A stretch of DNA of 64,000 nucleotides, from the NCBI RefSeq assembly GCF_024746835.1, contig NZ_CP080531.1, forward strand, positions 4,112,001 to 4,176,000, given 5' to 3'. The DNA comes from Mesorhizobium sp. AR02 (GTDB taxonomy: Bacteria; Pseudomonadota; Alphaproteobacteria; Rhizobiales; Rhizobiaceae). The position numbers and the translations under genes are program-made. Position 1 is the first letter of the stretch. The number at the start of each line of letters is the position of its first letter. The notes beneath the pieces were generated by a model. The model was not told where the DNA came from, searched no databases, and worked only from the letters and a program-made list of their open reading frames with translations. Shown in pieces: positions 1 to 7,545 of the stretch.

Positions 1-1
1 C

Positions 2-2551
2 GTCGTCGAGACGCATGGCCGCAGGGAAACCCAGGCCCTGGTCGAAGGCTATGAAGTCATTCCCCGCCGCAAGGTCGACTACAAGGGGCGCATCCTCGAC
101 GAGATGGATATCGACGCCATCCTCGCCCGGCGCCCGGCGCTGGTTCTCGTCGATGAACTCGCCCACACCAATGCGCCCGGCAGCCGCCACCCCAAGCGCT
201 ATCTCGACGTCCAGGAAATCCTGACGCAAGGCATCGACGTCTACACGACGCTCAATGTCCAGCATGTCGAAAGCCTGAACGACGTCGTCGCCCAGATCAC
301 CAAGGTCAGGGTCCGCGAGACGGTTCCCGACTCCATCATCGACCAGGCTGACGATGTCGAGATCATTGATCTTACCCCCGACGACCTGATCAAGCGGCTC
401 GAGGAAGGCAAGGTCTACTTCCCCAACACCGCCCAGCGCGCCATCGAGAACTATTTTTCGCCCGGCAATCTGACGGCGCTCAGGGAACTGGCGCTGCGCC
501 GCACCGCGCAGCGCGTCGACGAGCAGTTGCTCAATCACATGCAGTCCCATGCCATCCAAGGCCCCTGGGCTGCCGGGGAAAGGGTCCTCGTCTGCCTCGA
601 CGCGCGCCCGGGCGGAGCGGCCCGCATCCGTTATGCGCGCCGGCTGGCCGACCGGCTCCGTGCCCCGTGGACGGCGCTGCATGTCGACAGTCCTCGCTCG
701 GCCAGCATGCCCGAGGAGGACAAGGACCGGCTTGCAAACAATTTGCGCCTCGCCCAGCAGCTCGGTGCCGAGGTGACGACCATCCCGGGTCAGAACGTGG
801 CGCAAGACATTGTGCGTTATGCGACGGCGAACAATTTTACCCATATCGTGGTCGGCCGGCCGACCCGCTCGCGCTGGCGCGAATTGATCGAGGGATCGCT
901 GACCTATGATCTCATCCGCAATGCCGGCGACATCAGCGTCCACGTCATTTCAGGGACCGAACGCAACGAGGCGGCGTCGAGAAGCGTCAAGCCGGCGGAT
1001 GAGCAATGGCAGTTCGAGATCTGGCCCTATCTCAAGGCCACGGCCTTTGTCGCCGGCTCGCTCGCCTTTGCCGTCCTGCTCGATCAGTTCCTCGACGTTC
1101 GCAACCTCGCGATCATCTTCCTCATCGGGGTCTTGGCGTCGGCCGTGACCGGCGGTCTCTGGCCTGCTCTGTACGCCTGTCTCGCCAGCGCCCTTGCCTT
1201 CAACTATTTCTTCCTGGAGCCGCGCTACACGCTGACGATCCGGGATCCGGAGAGCATTGTCGCGCTCGGCGTGTTCCTGGTCGTCGCCGTCATTGCCAGC
1301 AATCTGACGGTGCGCGTGCAGCGGCAGGCAGTTGCCGCCCGCTCGCGGGCGCGGGCCACGGAAGACATCTACCTCTTTTCAAAGAAGCTCGCCGGTGCCG
1401 GCACGCTCGACGACGTGCTGTGGGCAACCGCCTTCCAGATCGCCTCGATGCTGAAGCTGCGGGTTGTGTTGCTTCTGCCCGAAGACGGCACCATCACCGT
1501 CAAAGCCGGCTATCCGCCCGACGATACGCTGGCCGAAGCCGACATCGCCGCCGCCCGCTGGGCCTGGGAGCACAACCGCGCCGCCGGGCGCGGCGCCGAC
1601 ACGCTGCCTGGCGCAAAGCGCCTCTATCTTCCGTTGCGGACAGGACGTACGGCAATCGGTGTCGTCGGCCTCGACAATGACAAGCAGGGCCCGCTGCTGA
1701 CGCCGGAGCAGCAGCGCCTGCTCGACGCGCTGGCCGACCAGGCAGCGGTCGCCATCGAGCGCATCCAGCTCGTCGCCGATGTCGACCGGGCCAAGCTTTT
1801 GGCCGAGGCCGATCGGTTGCGCTCGGCGCTGCTGACCTCCATTTCGCATGATCTGAAGACGCCGCTCGCCGCTATCATGGGCGCGGCCGGCACGCTGCGG
1901 GAATTCGCGCCGGCACTTCCCGAAGAGGACCGGGCGGAATTGCTGACGACCGTGCTTGACGAATCCGAGCGGCTGAACCGCTTCATCGCCAACCTGCTCG
2001 ACATGACCAAGATCGAGTCCGGCGCAATGGAGCCGAACTTCGCTTTCCACTATGTCGGCGACATCGTCGGCTCCGCCCTGCAGAGGGCGAGGAAAATCAT
2101 CGGCGAGCACAAGACGGAGGTGGATATCCCCCCGGAGTTGCCGATGTTGAAAGTCGATCCCGTGCTGTTCGAGCAGGCGCTGTTCAATCTCCTCGACAAT
2201 GCGGCGAAATACGCGCCATCAGGCTCGACGATCCGCGTGCAGGGCTGGGCCGACAATGGTTCCGTCATCCTGCAGATCATGGATGAGGGGCCGGGCATTC
2301 CCCCCGGTGATCTGGAACGGATTTTCGACACGTTCTACCGGGTGCGCAAGCGCGACCAGGTTCGCGCCGGCACCGGGCTCGGCCTGTCGATCTGCCGCGG
2401 CTTCATCGAGGCGATGGGGGGGACGATCACTGCGGCTAACCGAACCGACCGTTCGGGCGCGGTTTTCACCATCAAGATGCCGAAGCCGACGAATCCGCCC
2501 GATCTCAGCGCCGCCACTACGGGCGACAATGATGTGGATGATTTGGCATGA
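2..2551 (+). CDS. kdpD: Sensor histidine kinase KdpD (5' end outside the window)
   Basis: Membrane sensor kinase of the KdpD/KdpE system, which induces the high-affinity K+ ATPase KdpFABC under K+ limitation. The frame is open from base 2 (849 residues visible); about 50 N-terminal residues, including the Walker A loop, lie outside. Visible in order: the rest of the KdpD N-terminal domain with DELAHTN near base 155, a Usp-like domain about bases 580-950, a four-helix DUF4118 segment about 1025-1320, a GAF-like region about 1370-1750, the phospho-acceptor histidine in SHDLKTP near base 1848, and the ATPase N box (NLLDNAAKYAP, about 2190) and G box (GTGLGLSI, about 2370). It overlaps kdpE by ATGA. 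kdpFABC presumably lies upstream. Identification is very secure. Confidence 0.96.
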   Translation, partial: VVETHGRRETQALVEGYEVIPRRKVDYKGRILDEMDIDAILARRPALVLVDELAHTNAPGSRHPKRYLDVQEILTQGIDVYTTLNVQHVESLNDVVAQITKVRVRETVPDSIIDQADDVEIIDLTPDDLIKRLEEGKVYFPNTAQRAIENYFSPGNLTALRELALRRTAQRVDEQLLNHMQSHAIQGPWAAGERVLVCLDARPGGAARIRYARRLADRLRAPWTALHVDSPRSASMPEEDKDRLANNLRLAQQLGAEVTTIPGQNVAQDIVRYATANNFTHIVVGRPTRSRWRELIEGSLTYDLIRNAGDISVHVISGTERNEAASRSVKPADEQWQFEIWPYLKATAFVAGSLAFAVLLDQFLDVRNLAIIFLIGVLASAVTGGLWPALYACLASALAFNYFFLEPRYTLTIRDPESIVALGVFLVVAVIASNLTVRVQRQAVAARSRARATEDIYLFSKKLAGAGTLDDVLWATAFQIASMLKLRVVLLLPEDGTITVKAGYPPDDTLAEADIAAARWAWEHNRAAGRGADTLPGAKRLYLPLRTGRTAIGVVGLDNDKQGPLLTPEQQRLLDALADQAAVAIERIQLVADVDRAKLLAEADRLRSALLTSISHDLKTPLAAIMGAAGTLREFAPALPEEDRAELLTTVLDESERLNRFIANLLDMTKIESGAMEPNFAFHYVGDIVGSALQRARKIIGEHKTEVDIPPELPMLKVDPVLFEQALFNLLDNAAKYAPSGSTIRVQGWADNGSVILQIMDEGPGIPPGDLERIFDTFYRVRKRDQVRAGTGLGLSICRGFIEAMGGTITAANRTDRSGAVFTIKMPKPTNPPDLSAATTGDNDVDDLA

Positions 2552-3240
2552 TGAACGCGAATGTCAGGATACTGGTCGTCGATGACGAGCCGCCGATCCG
2601 CAAGCTGCTTCGGGTCGGCCTTGGCAGCCAGGGCTATGCGGTCAGCGAGGCGCCGAATGCCAAGGCGGCGATCGAATTGATGGAACAGGAAAAGCCGGAC
2701 CTCGTGCTGCTCGATCTCGGCCTGCCCGGCATGAGCGGCCATGAGCTGCTGCGCAAATGGCGCGACGACGGCCTCGACATTCCCGTCGTCATCCTCTCCA
2801 GCCGCACCGACGAGGCCGGTATCGTCAATGCGCTCGAACTCGGCGCCGACGATTATGTCACCAAGCCGTTCGGCATGAACGAACTGGTGGCACGCATCCG
2901 CGTGGCGTTGCGGCACAAGTTCCAGCAGCAGGGCGAGAAGCCTGTATTCCAGAGCGGCGACCTCAGCGTCGATCTGGTCAAGCGCATCGTCAAGGTCGAG
3001 GGCAAGGAGATAAAGCTCTCGCCGAAGGAATACGACATATTGCGCATCCTGGTGCAGCATGCCGGCAAGGTGCTGACCCACCATTTCATCCTGAAGCAGA
3101 TCTGGGGTGACTCGACCGATGTGCAATATCTCAGGGTCTATGTCAGGCAGCTCAGGCAGAAGATCGAGAAGACCCCCGATCAGCCGCACCACATCACCAC
3201 CGAGACCGGTGTCGGCTATCGGCTGCGTGTGGTCGAGTGA
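2548..3240 (+). CDS. kdpE: Response regulator KdpE
   Basis: OmpR/PhoB-type DNA-binding response regulator of 230 residues, partner of KdpD. The receiver domain (about 1-120) shows the acidic pair D12/D13, the phospho-acceptor D56 in LLDLGLP and the conserved lysine K106 in VTKPFG. A winged-helix domain fills about 135-228 and ends in the usual GVGYRLRV. Its ATG lies inside the kdpD stop (ATGA), so the two are translationally coupled. A second ATG directly follows the first, so the exact start may be one codon later. Phosphorylated KdpE would activate kdpFABC, which is not in the window. Confidence 0.96.
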   Translation: MMNANVRILVVDDEPPIRKLLRVGLGSQGYAVSEAPNAKAAIELMEQEKPDLVLLDLGLPGMSGHELLRKWRDDGLDIPVVILSSRTDEAGIVNALELGADDYVTKPFGMNELVARIRVALRHKFQQQGEKPVFQSGDLSVDLVKRIVKVEGKEIKLSPKEYDILRILVQHAGKVLTHHFILKQIWGDSTDVQYLRVYVRQLRQKIEKTPDQPHHITTETGVGYRLRVVE

Positions 3241-3265
3241 GACAGCCATTTCGATTGAGGCTGCG

Positions 3266-4702
3266 TCAGCCGATGGCTTCCAGCGGCCGGTTCGCAGTCG
3301 ACGATGCCCGCAAGGCGGCGAAACAGCCGAGGATGCCGAGCGGCACGAAGGCGAGGAACAGCCAGCTCGCGACATTGGCCGCGGCGTCGTGGTTCAGCCC
3401 CTGCGAGAAACCGCTGGCATTGGCGACGATGCCGGCGAGGGCCGCGCCCACGGCATAGCCGATGCGCTGCATGGTCGGCACCGCGGCTGAGGCGATGGTC
3501 TGTTCGTCATCCGGTGCGGAGGCGACGATGACGCGGGTCAGGAACGGCCAGGCAATGCCGAAGCCGCCGCCCTGCAACAGGGCGCAGACCAGGATCAGCG
3601 GAATGGAACCCAGCGGTATCGTGTAGGCAAAGCCGGCAATGCCCGCCGCGATCATCAGCGCGCCGGCGACAATGATCAGCCGCTCGCGTTGCGGCGGTGC
3701 GTTGGCGACGAGGATCGACAGGATCGACCAGGCGATCGATTCGGCGGCGATGATGTAGCCGGTGGTCAAGAGCGGAATGTCGTGCAGGCTGGTCAAAAGC
3801 AGCGGTCCATAGACGCCGAAGGAGCAGGTCGCGACGGAAAAGGCCGCGACCATGGTCATGCCGGCGCCGACCGGCGTGCGCCACGAGAACAGCCGCGACG
3901 GGAAAAGCCGCGAGCGCGGCTTCAGCGCGTCGATGGCGAAGAACAGCGCCAGGCCGGCCAGACCCAGCACGATCAGCAGCGAGGAGCGCAGCACGGCGAT
4001 GTCGACGCCGGCCGAGGCGATCAGCACCACGGCGACGGCAAGGCAGCCAAGGGCGGCGAACGGGAAGGGCGGCACCTTGCCGGCGCTTGGGCTGGGTCGC
4101 GTCGCCTCCGGCGTGTTGAGCACGAGGAAGCTTGCCAGTGCCATGGCGGTGCCGCCGAGGGTGAAGACGCCGAAGGCCCAGCGCCACGACAGAAGTTCGG
4201 TCATGATCGCGCCCAGCAACGGGCCGCTGAACGCCGCGACGCCCCAGATCGCCGACATGATGCCGAAAAGCTGCGGCCAGATGGCGCGCGAAAACAGCCG
4301 CTCGACCGAGACGAAGGCCAGCGACACCAGCGCGCCGCCGCCCAGCCCCTCGATCAGGCGCCCGGCCAGGAACAATTGCATGGAAGGCGAGGTGGCGCAG
4401 ATCAGCGCCCCGGCCGCGTAGAGCAGGGCCGCGACCACCATATTGGTGCGCAAGGCCACATAGCTCACCAGCCGTCCGGCAGCAGCGCCGGCGACGATGG
4501 CGCCGAGCTCGTAGATCGCCAGCGACCAGCCGACGAGCTGCACGCCCGCCAGTTCGCCGACCATGGCCGGCATGACGGTCGCCACCATCGTCTCATTGGT
4601 GGCGTGCAGCAGGATGCCGAGGCTGATGAAGCAGAAACGCGCCAGGTCGCCGCTCGCCCACAAAGCGCGCCAGTCGACCCTGTTTGTGCTGATTTCAGTC
4701 AT
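3266..4702 (-). CDS. MFS transporter, drug-efflux type
   Basis: Polytopic inner-membrane transporter of 478 residues in the size range of 14-helix DHA2 (EmrB/QacA-like) proton-coupled exporters. Hydrophobic segments fill the whole length after a short N-terminal leader, and MVATVMPAMVGEL near the start resembles the helix-1 region of multidrug MFS proteins. The frame is open upstream to 4837, but the ATG at 4702 (MTEIS) follows a GGGG-rich stretch and gives the usual family N-terminus, so it was chosen. It converges with kdpE with a 25-bp gap. The substrate cannot be read from the sequence; drug or metabolite export is only the family prior. Confidence 0.8.
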   Translation of the reverse strand: MTEISTNRVDWRALWASGDLARFCFISLGILLHATNETMVATVMPAMVGELAGVQLVGWSLAIYELGAIVAGAAAGRLVSYVALRTNMVVAALLYAAGALICATSPSMQLFLAGRLIEGLGGGALVSLAFVSVERLFSRAIWPQLFGIMSAIWGVAAFSGPLLGAIMTELLSWRWAFGVFTLGGTAMALASFLVLNTPEATRPSPSAGKVPPFPFAALGCLAVAVVLIASAGVDIAVLRSSLLIVLGLAGLALFFAIDALKPRSRLFPSRLFSWRTPVGAGMTMVAAFSVATCSFGVYGPLLLTSLHDIPLLTTGYIIAAESIAWSILSILVANAPPQRERLIIVAGALMIAAGIAGFAYTIPLGSIPLILVCALLQGGGFGIAWPFLTRVIVASAPDDEQTIASAAVPTMQRIGYAVGAALAGIVANASGFSQGLNHDAAANVASWLFLAFVPLGILGCFAALRASSTANRPLEAIG

Positions 4703-4907
4703 GTCCACCCCGCCCCCTGCATATCTCAATGCCGGCGCATGACACCAGAAGCCAGCAAGGGTTTCCGGCAGGACCATGCGCATTGACAACGCCGCATCCA
4801 GGCGCTGCTCAGTCGGGGTGGGTTTGTAAGACCTCAACCACGGTTGAGCTCAAGCGGTTCATTTCGGTGGACCATCGCAACGTTCGAGATTGGCCGAAGC
4901 CTCTCAA

Positions 4908-5087
4908 CTTCGTCATCCCTGAGCGGAGCAGGAGCGAAGCTCCGTCGCGGAGACCCTGGGATCCATTCCGTGACCTTGGCCGAAGGGCGCAGCGGAGCAG
5001 AATTCTGCACCGTAGCAGCGTTCTGACGTCGCGGCATGGATCCTGGGGTCTGCGCCGCGTCGCTTCGCTCCTTGCTACCCCCAGGAT
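4908..5087. repeat. Rhizobial-type intergenic palindrome, interrupted by the IS110 element
   Basis: Long imperfect palindrome. The left arm starts CTTCGTCATC (4908-4917). The centre pairs GGATCCATTCCGTGAC with GTCGCGGCATGGATCC at two mismatches. A side hairpin has arms ATCCTGGGG (5040-5048) and CCCCAGGAT (5079-5087). The missing right terminus, GATGACGAAG, the exact complement of the left terminus, lies at 6239-6248 beyond the insertion. Without the insertion the repeat would be about 187 bp. Similar intergenic mosaic elements are frequent in rhizobial genomes. The rest of 4703-4907 holds the upstream region of the MFS gene and no convincing gene. Confidence 0.75.
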
Positions 5088-5111
5088 TGTTTGAGCAGGA
5101 TTGGGTAGTGT

Positions 5112-5280
5112 GGCGGCCGGGACTGCGGCCCATCACAACCGGCAGTCCCGGCGGCAGGCGACCGTCCCTGGGATCGGGCAACACCCGACGTCATCATGGT
5201 CCCTGCCGTCTTTGTCCGCCATCGCTTGGAGAGTTGATTGGCCGCTGGCTTGCGCCACGCCCGCAAACAATCCGAAGCCT
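5112..5280 (+). ncRNA. Candidate bridge RNA of the IS110 element
   Basis: The left-end non-coding region folds by eye into three hairpins. A 5' stem-loop has an 11-bp stem, 5116-5126 with 5142-5152. A target-binding hairpin is closed by GGCAGG/CCTGCC (5153-5158, 5202-5207). A donor-binding hairpin is closed by GCTT/AAGC (5224-5227, 5075 bases inside the element at 5275-5278). The target loop carries CCCTGGGAT (5166-5174), matching the left target CCCCAGGAT with two wobble-compatible changes, and CGTCATC (5189-5195), complementary to the right target GATGACG. The donor loop carries AGAGTTGAT (5230-5238), identical to the right element end, and CAAACAATCC (5264-5273), complementary to the left end GGATTGTTTG. 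This is the guide arrangement known for IS621. RNA ends are estimates. Confidence 0.8.
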
Positions 5281-5298
5281 TAGAAGGATACCACCAGC

Positions 5299-6240
5299 AT
5301 GGCCTTCTTGCATCAACAACCGAGCCTGTGCCTCGGCCTCGATATCGCCAAGGACACCATCACCGCCGCCGACGGCACCACCACCCAAGTCATCGACAAC
5401 CAGCGACGCACGATCCGCGCCTTCCTCAAGAGCCACAAACAGGCCGATCTCGTGGTCTGCGAACCGACCGGTGGCCATGAGAGCCTGCTGCTCGAAGAGT
5501 GCCTGCGCGCCGGCATCGCCTGCCATCGCGCCGACACGCTCAAGGTCAAGAGCTTCATCCGCTCCTACGGCACGCACGGTAAGAGCGATGCCATCGATGC
5601 CGCCATGTTGAGAGCCTACGGTCGCGAACGCTGGGAAAAGCTGACCCTTTGGCAAGCCCCGGACCCCGACGAGACCCGCTTGCGCGCCCTGGTGCGCCGC
5701 CGCCAGGAACTCATCGCCATCAAGATCGCAGAGAAGAACCGCGCCAAGGCACCTGGTGGCCGCGAGCTCGCTGCCTCCTTCGAGGCCGTGATCAAAGTCG
5801 TCGAGCGTCAGATCCAAGCCATCGATGCAGCCATGCGCGAGCTGATCGCCGGTAGCAGCGCCCTCAAGCATCGAGCCGCCATCTGCACGGCCATGGACAG
5901 TCTCGGCCCGATCGTGACCGCCAAGCTGCTGGCCATCTTGCCCGAGCTCGGCACCATGACACGCCGAAAGGCTGCAGCCCTTGCAGGGCTCGCGCCTCAT
6001 CCAAACGACAGCGGACAAAAGCAAGGCTACCGCAAAATCCGCGGCGGACGACCGGAAATCAGGAGCATCCTCTACATGCCCGCATTGCACGCCGCTGCCG
6101 GAAGGGGCGAGTTCGCCACCTTCTACAAACGCCTCATCACCAACGGCAAAAAGCCAATGGTGGCCATCGCTGCAGTCATGCGAAAAATCGTCGTCACCCT
6201 AAACGCCAGGCTCAGAGACGCCACCATTCCTCAGAGTTGA
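5299..6240 (+). CDS. IS110-family transposase (DEDD recombinase)
   Basis: Transposase of 313 residues with the RuvC-like N-terminal domain and C-terminal Tnp domain of IS110 proteins. Candidate catalytic residues are D15 (GLDIAKD), E55 (CEPTGGHE), D97 and D100 (GKSDAID). The C-terminal domain keeps the conserved serine S238 in APHPNDSGQ. The length is slightly short for the family (about 310-400) but no break is visible. AAGGA about 10 bases upstream supports the ATG. The stop codon TGA (6238-6240) lies at the right junction, so it is completed by the GAT core shared with the target. The protein should recombine element and target using the RNA encoded just upstream. Confidence 0.93.
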   Translation: MAFLHQQPSLCLGLDIAKDTITAADGTTTQVIDNQRRTIRAFLKSHKQADLVVCEPTGGHESLLLEECLRAGIACHRADTLKVKSFIRSYGTHGKSDAIDAAMLRAYGRERWEKLTLWQAPDPDETRLRALVRRRQELIAIKIAEKNRAKAPGGRELAASFEAVIKVVERQIQAIDAAMRELIAGSSALKHRAAICTAMDSLGPIVTAKLLAILPELGTMTRRKAAALAGLAPHPNDSGQKQGYRKIRGGRPEIRSILYMPALHAAAGRGEFATFYKRLITNGKKPMVAIAAVMRKIVVTLNARLRDATIPQS

Positions 6241-6273
6241 TGACGAAGCGGTAAGCGACTGCCCTCGACGCGA

Positions 6274-6759
6274 TCAGTTCTCGGTGCTTCGCAGCTGGAA
6301 CTGGCTGACGCCGATGGCGAGATTGATGCCGGTCTGCGTCTGCAGGCTGAGCGGCTGGAGTGTGAAGGCCTGCGAGGAGCCGCCGACCAGCAGATTGGCG
6401 CCGGCGCCAACGGCTGCCGTCACCTCGGCGCTGGCACCGATATAGTCGCCGGCCAGCGCACCGGGCGCGTAGATGTTCTTCAGCGGCGTCAGCACCAGCC
6501 ATCGCATCACCGCCTGCTTTGTCGTGCCGATGTCGAGGCCGTATTTGTTGACGGCGCCGAAATAGGCTTCCGGCGCGAAGCTCTTGTCGGTCGGCGTGAA
6601 GGTGCAGCTCAGATCCTTGGTCGAGCCGAAGATGAAGCCGGTGCCACCTGATATGGCGCATTCAAGCGTGCCGAGTTCTATGCCGCGGTCCTGCGCTTGC
6701 GCCTGTGGCGCGCCAAGCACGATTGCAATCACGGCAGCAGCGATGGCTGTCCTCGGCAT
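6274..6759 (-). CDS. DUF992 secreted protein (copy 1)
   Basis: Protein of 161 residues with a signal peptide (cleavage near AQA-QDRG, residue 22) followed by one DUF992 domain, a family found mainly in rhizobia and relatives with no known function. The domain starts with GTLECAISGGTGFI and ends with a repeated-glycine strand (GAGANLLVGGSSQAF). Two cysteines (about 34 and 52) could form a periplasmic disulfide. It is a paralogue of the next gene (6846-7322), with shared blocks GTL-C-I-GGT, YFGAV/YTGVI and ANLLVGG. Its 3' end is only 34 bp from the IS110 stop, so its own terminator region was displaced by the insertion. Confidence 0.8.
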   Translation of the reverse strand: MPRTAIAAAVIAIVLGAPQAQAQDRGIELGTLECAISGGTGFIFGSTKDLSCTFTPTDKSFAPEAYFGAVNKYGLDIGTTKQAVMRWLVLTPLKNIYAPGALAGDYIGASAEVTAAVGAGANLLVGGSSQAFTLQPLSLQTQTGINLAIGVSQFQLRSTEN

Positions 6760-6769
6760 GGCGGTCCCC

Positions 6770-6813
6770 TCAAAAACAAACGGCGCGGAACCATCCTATC
6801 CGGTTCCGCGCCG
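6770..6813 (-). terminator. Intrinsic terminator of DUF992 copy 2
   Basis: A perfect 12-bp stem, CGGCGCGGAACC (6781-6792) with GGTTCCGCGCCG (6802-6813), has a 9-base loop. On the minus strand it is followed by TTTGTTTTTG (6780-6771). It lies directly 3' of the DUF992 gene at 6846-7322 and upstream of the copy at 6274-6759, so the two copies are probably expressed separately or with strong attenuation. Confidence 0.85.
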
Positions 6814-6845
6814 CAGGGTAGAGAGGAGCGCATGGCTCCATGCAA

Positions 6846-7322
6846 TCACTTGAGCGAGTGGATCAGCTCAAGCGAGGTCACGGCCACGGCGAGATTGACG
6901 CCGGTCTGCGCCTGGACGCTGAGCGGCTCCAGCATGAAGGCGCTGTCGAAGCCGCCGACCAGCAGATTGGCGCCGCCGCCAGTGACGACGCTCGCCTCGG
7001 CGTTGACGCCATAATAGCTGCCGGCAAGGTCACCCGCATCGCGGTCGCGGGTCGCGGCAAAAACCGCCCAGACGAGCTGGCCCTGATGCGTCTGGCCGAG
7101 ATCGACACCGATCTTGGAGATGACGCCGGTGTAAATCTCCGACGGTCCATGGTGATAGGGACGGAAGACGCAGGACACGCCCTTGTTGGAAGCGACGATA
7201 TAGGCGGTGCCACCATCGATGGTGCAGTCGAGCGTGCCGAGCTGCAGCTTGCCGGCGCTGGCGGGGGCGGCAGCGAATACGGCCGTTGCAAGGGCAGCGG
7301 CGCAGACGAGTTTCTTGATCAT
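6846..7322 (-). CDS. DUF992 secreted protein (copy 2)
   Basis: Paralogue of the neighbouring DUF992 gene, 158 residues, with a clear signal peptide (MIKKLVCAAALAT..., cleavage after APASA near residue 23). The mature part carries the same cysteine pair and the GGGANLLVGG strand. The frame is open six codons further upstream, but the ATG at 7322 has AAAGGA seven bases before it and gives a canonical signal peptide, so it was chosen. Periplasmic or cell-surface location is likely; function is unknown. Upstream (7323-7545) there is no gene; the region holds two GGGTTAACG direct repeats 20 bp apart (7407, 7427) and a 9-bp hairpin (7469-7490). Confidence 0.85.
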   Translation of the reverse strand: MIKKLVCAAALATAVFAAAPASAGKLQLGTLDCTIDGGTAYIVASNKGVSCVFRPYHHGPSEIYTGVISKIGVDLGQTHQGQLVWAVFAATRDRDAGDLAGSYYGVNAEASVVTGGGANLLVGGFDSAFMLEPLSVQAQTGVNLAVAVTSLELIHSLK

Positions 7323-7545
7323 GGCAGGGTCCTTTCGCAAATCGCTTGGAAATAACGGCTTGAGTGGTCAGACCGTTCCGTCGAAAACTTGGCGTGAACA
7401 AGGCAAGGGTTAACGGCTTGCTGCAGGGGTTAACGCGCGGTTGCCGGATTGGCGGCGATCTTCGGCGTTGCGTGTCCTTTTGGACACGCAAACAACCGGC
7501 GGTGCTTAGCCGGATATGCCGAAGCCCGGATCTGCCAAAGCTATG

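Larger units (their letters stand above)
5085..6241 (+). mobile_element. IS110-family insertion sequence, about 1.15 kb
   Basis: Boundaries are inferred from the split palindrome: CCCCAGGAT | TGTTTG on the left and CAGAGTT | GATGACGAAG on the right. The trinucleotide GAT occurs at both junctions (5085-5087 and 6239-6241) and is the likely recombination core. Removing one core plus the interior restores the palindrome exactly. There are no terminal inverted repeats and no larger target duplication, as known for IS110 elements. The element holds a 211-bp non-coding left end and one DEDD transposase gene whose stop codon takes its last two bases from the core. Which side owns each core base cannot be decided from one copy. 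Confidence 0.88.

Noticed and set aside
4834-5084. Several short ORFs across the intergenic palindrome on both strands
   Set aside because: They follow the inverted-repeat structure, have no ribosome sites and no recognisable protein pattern.
7407-7435. Two GGGTTAACG repeats 20 bp apart upstream of the DUF992 gene
   Set aside because: The spacing is compatible with a regulator on one face of the helix, but no known site fits and there are only two copies, so no feature was called.
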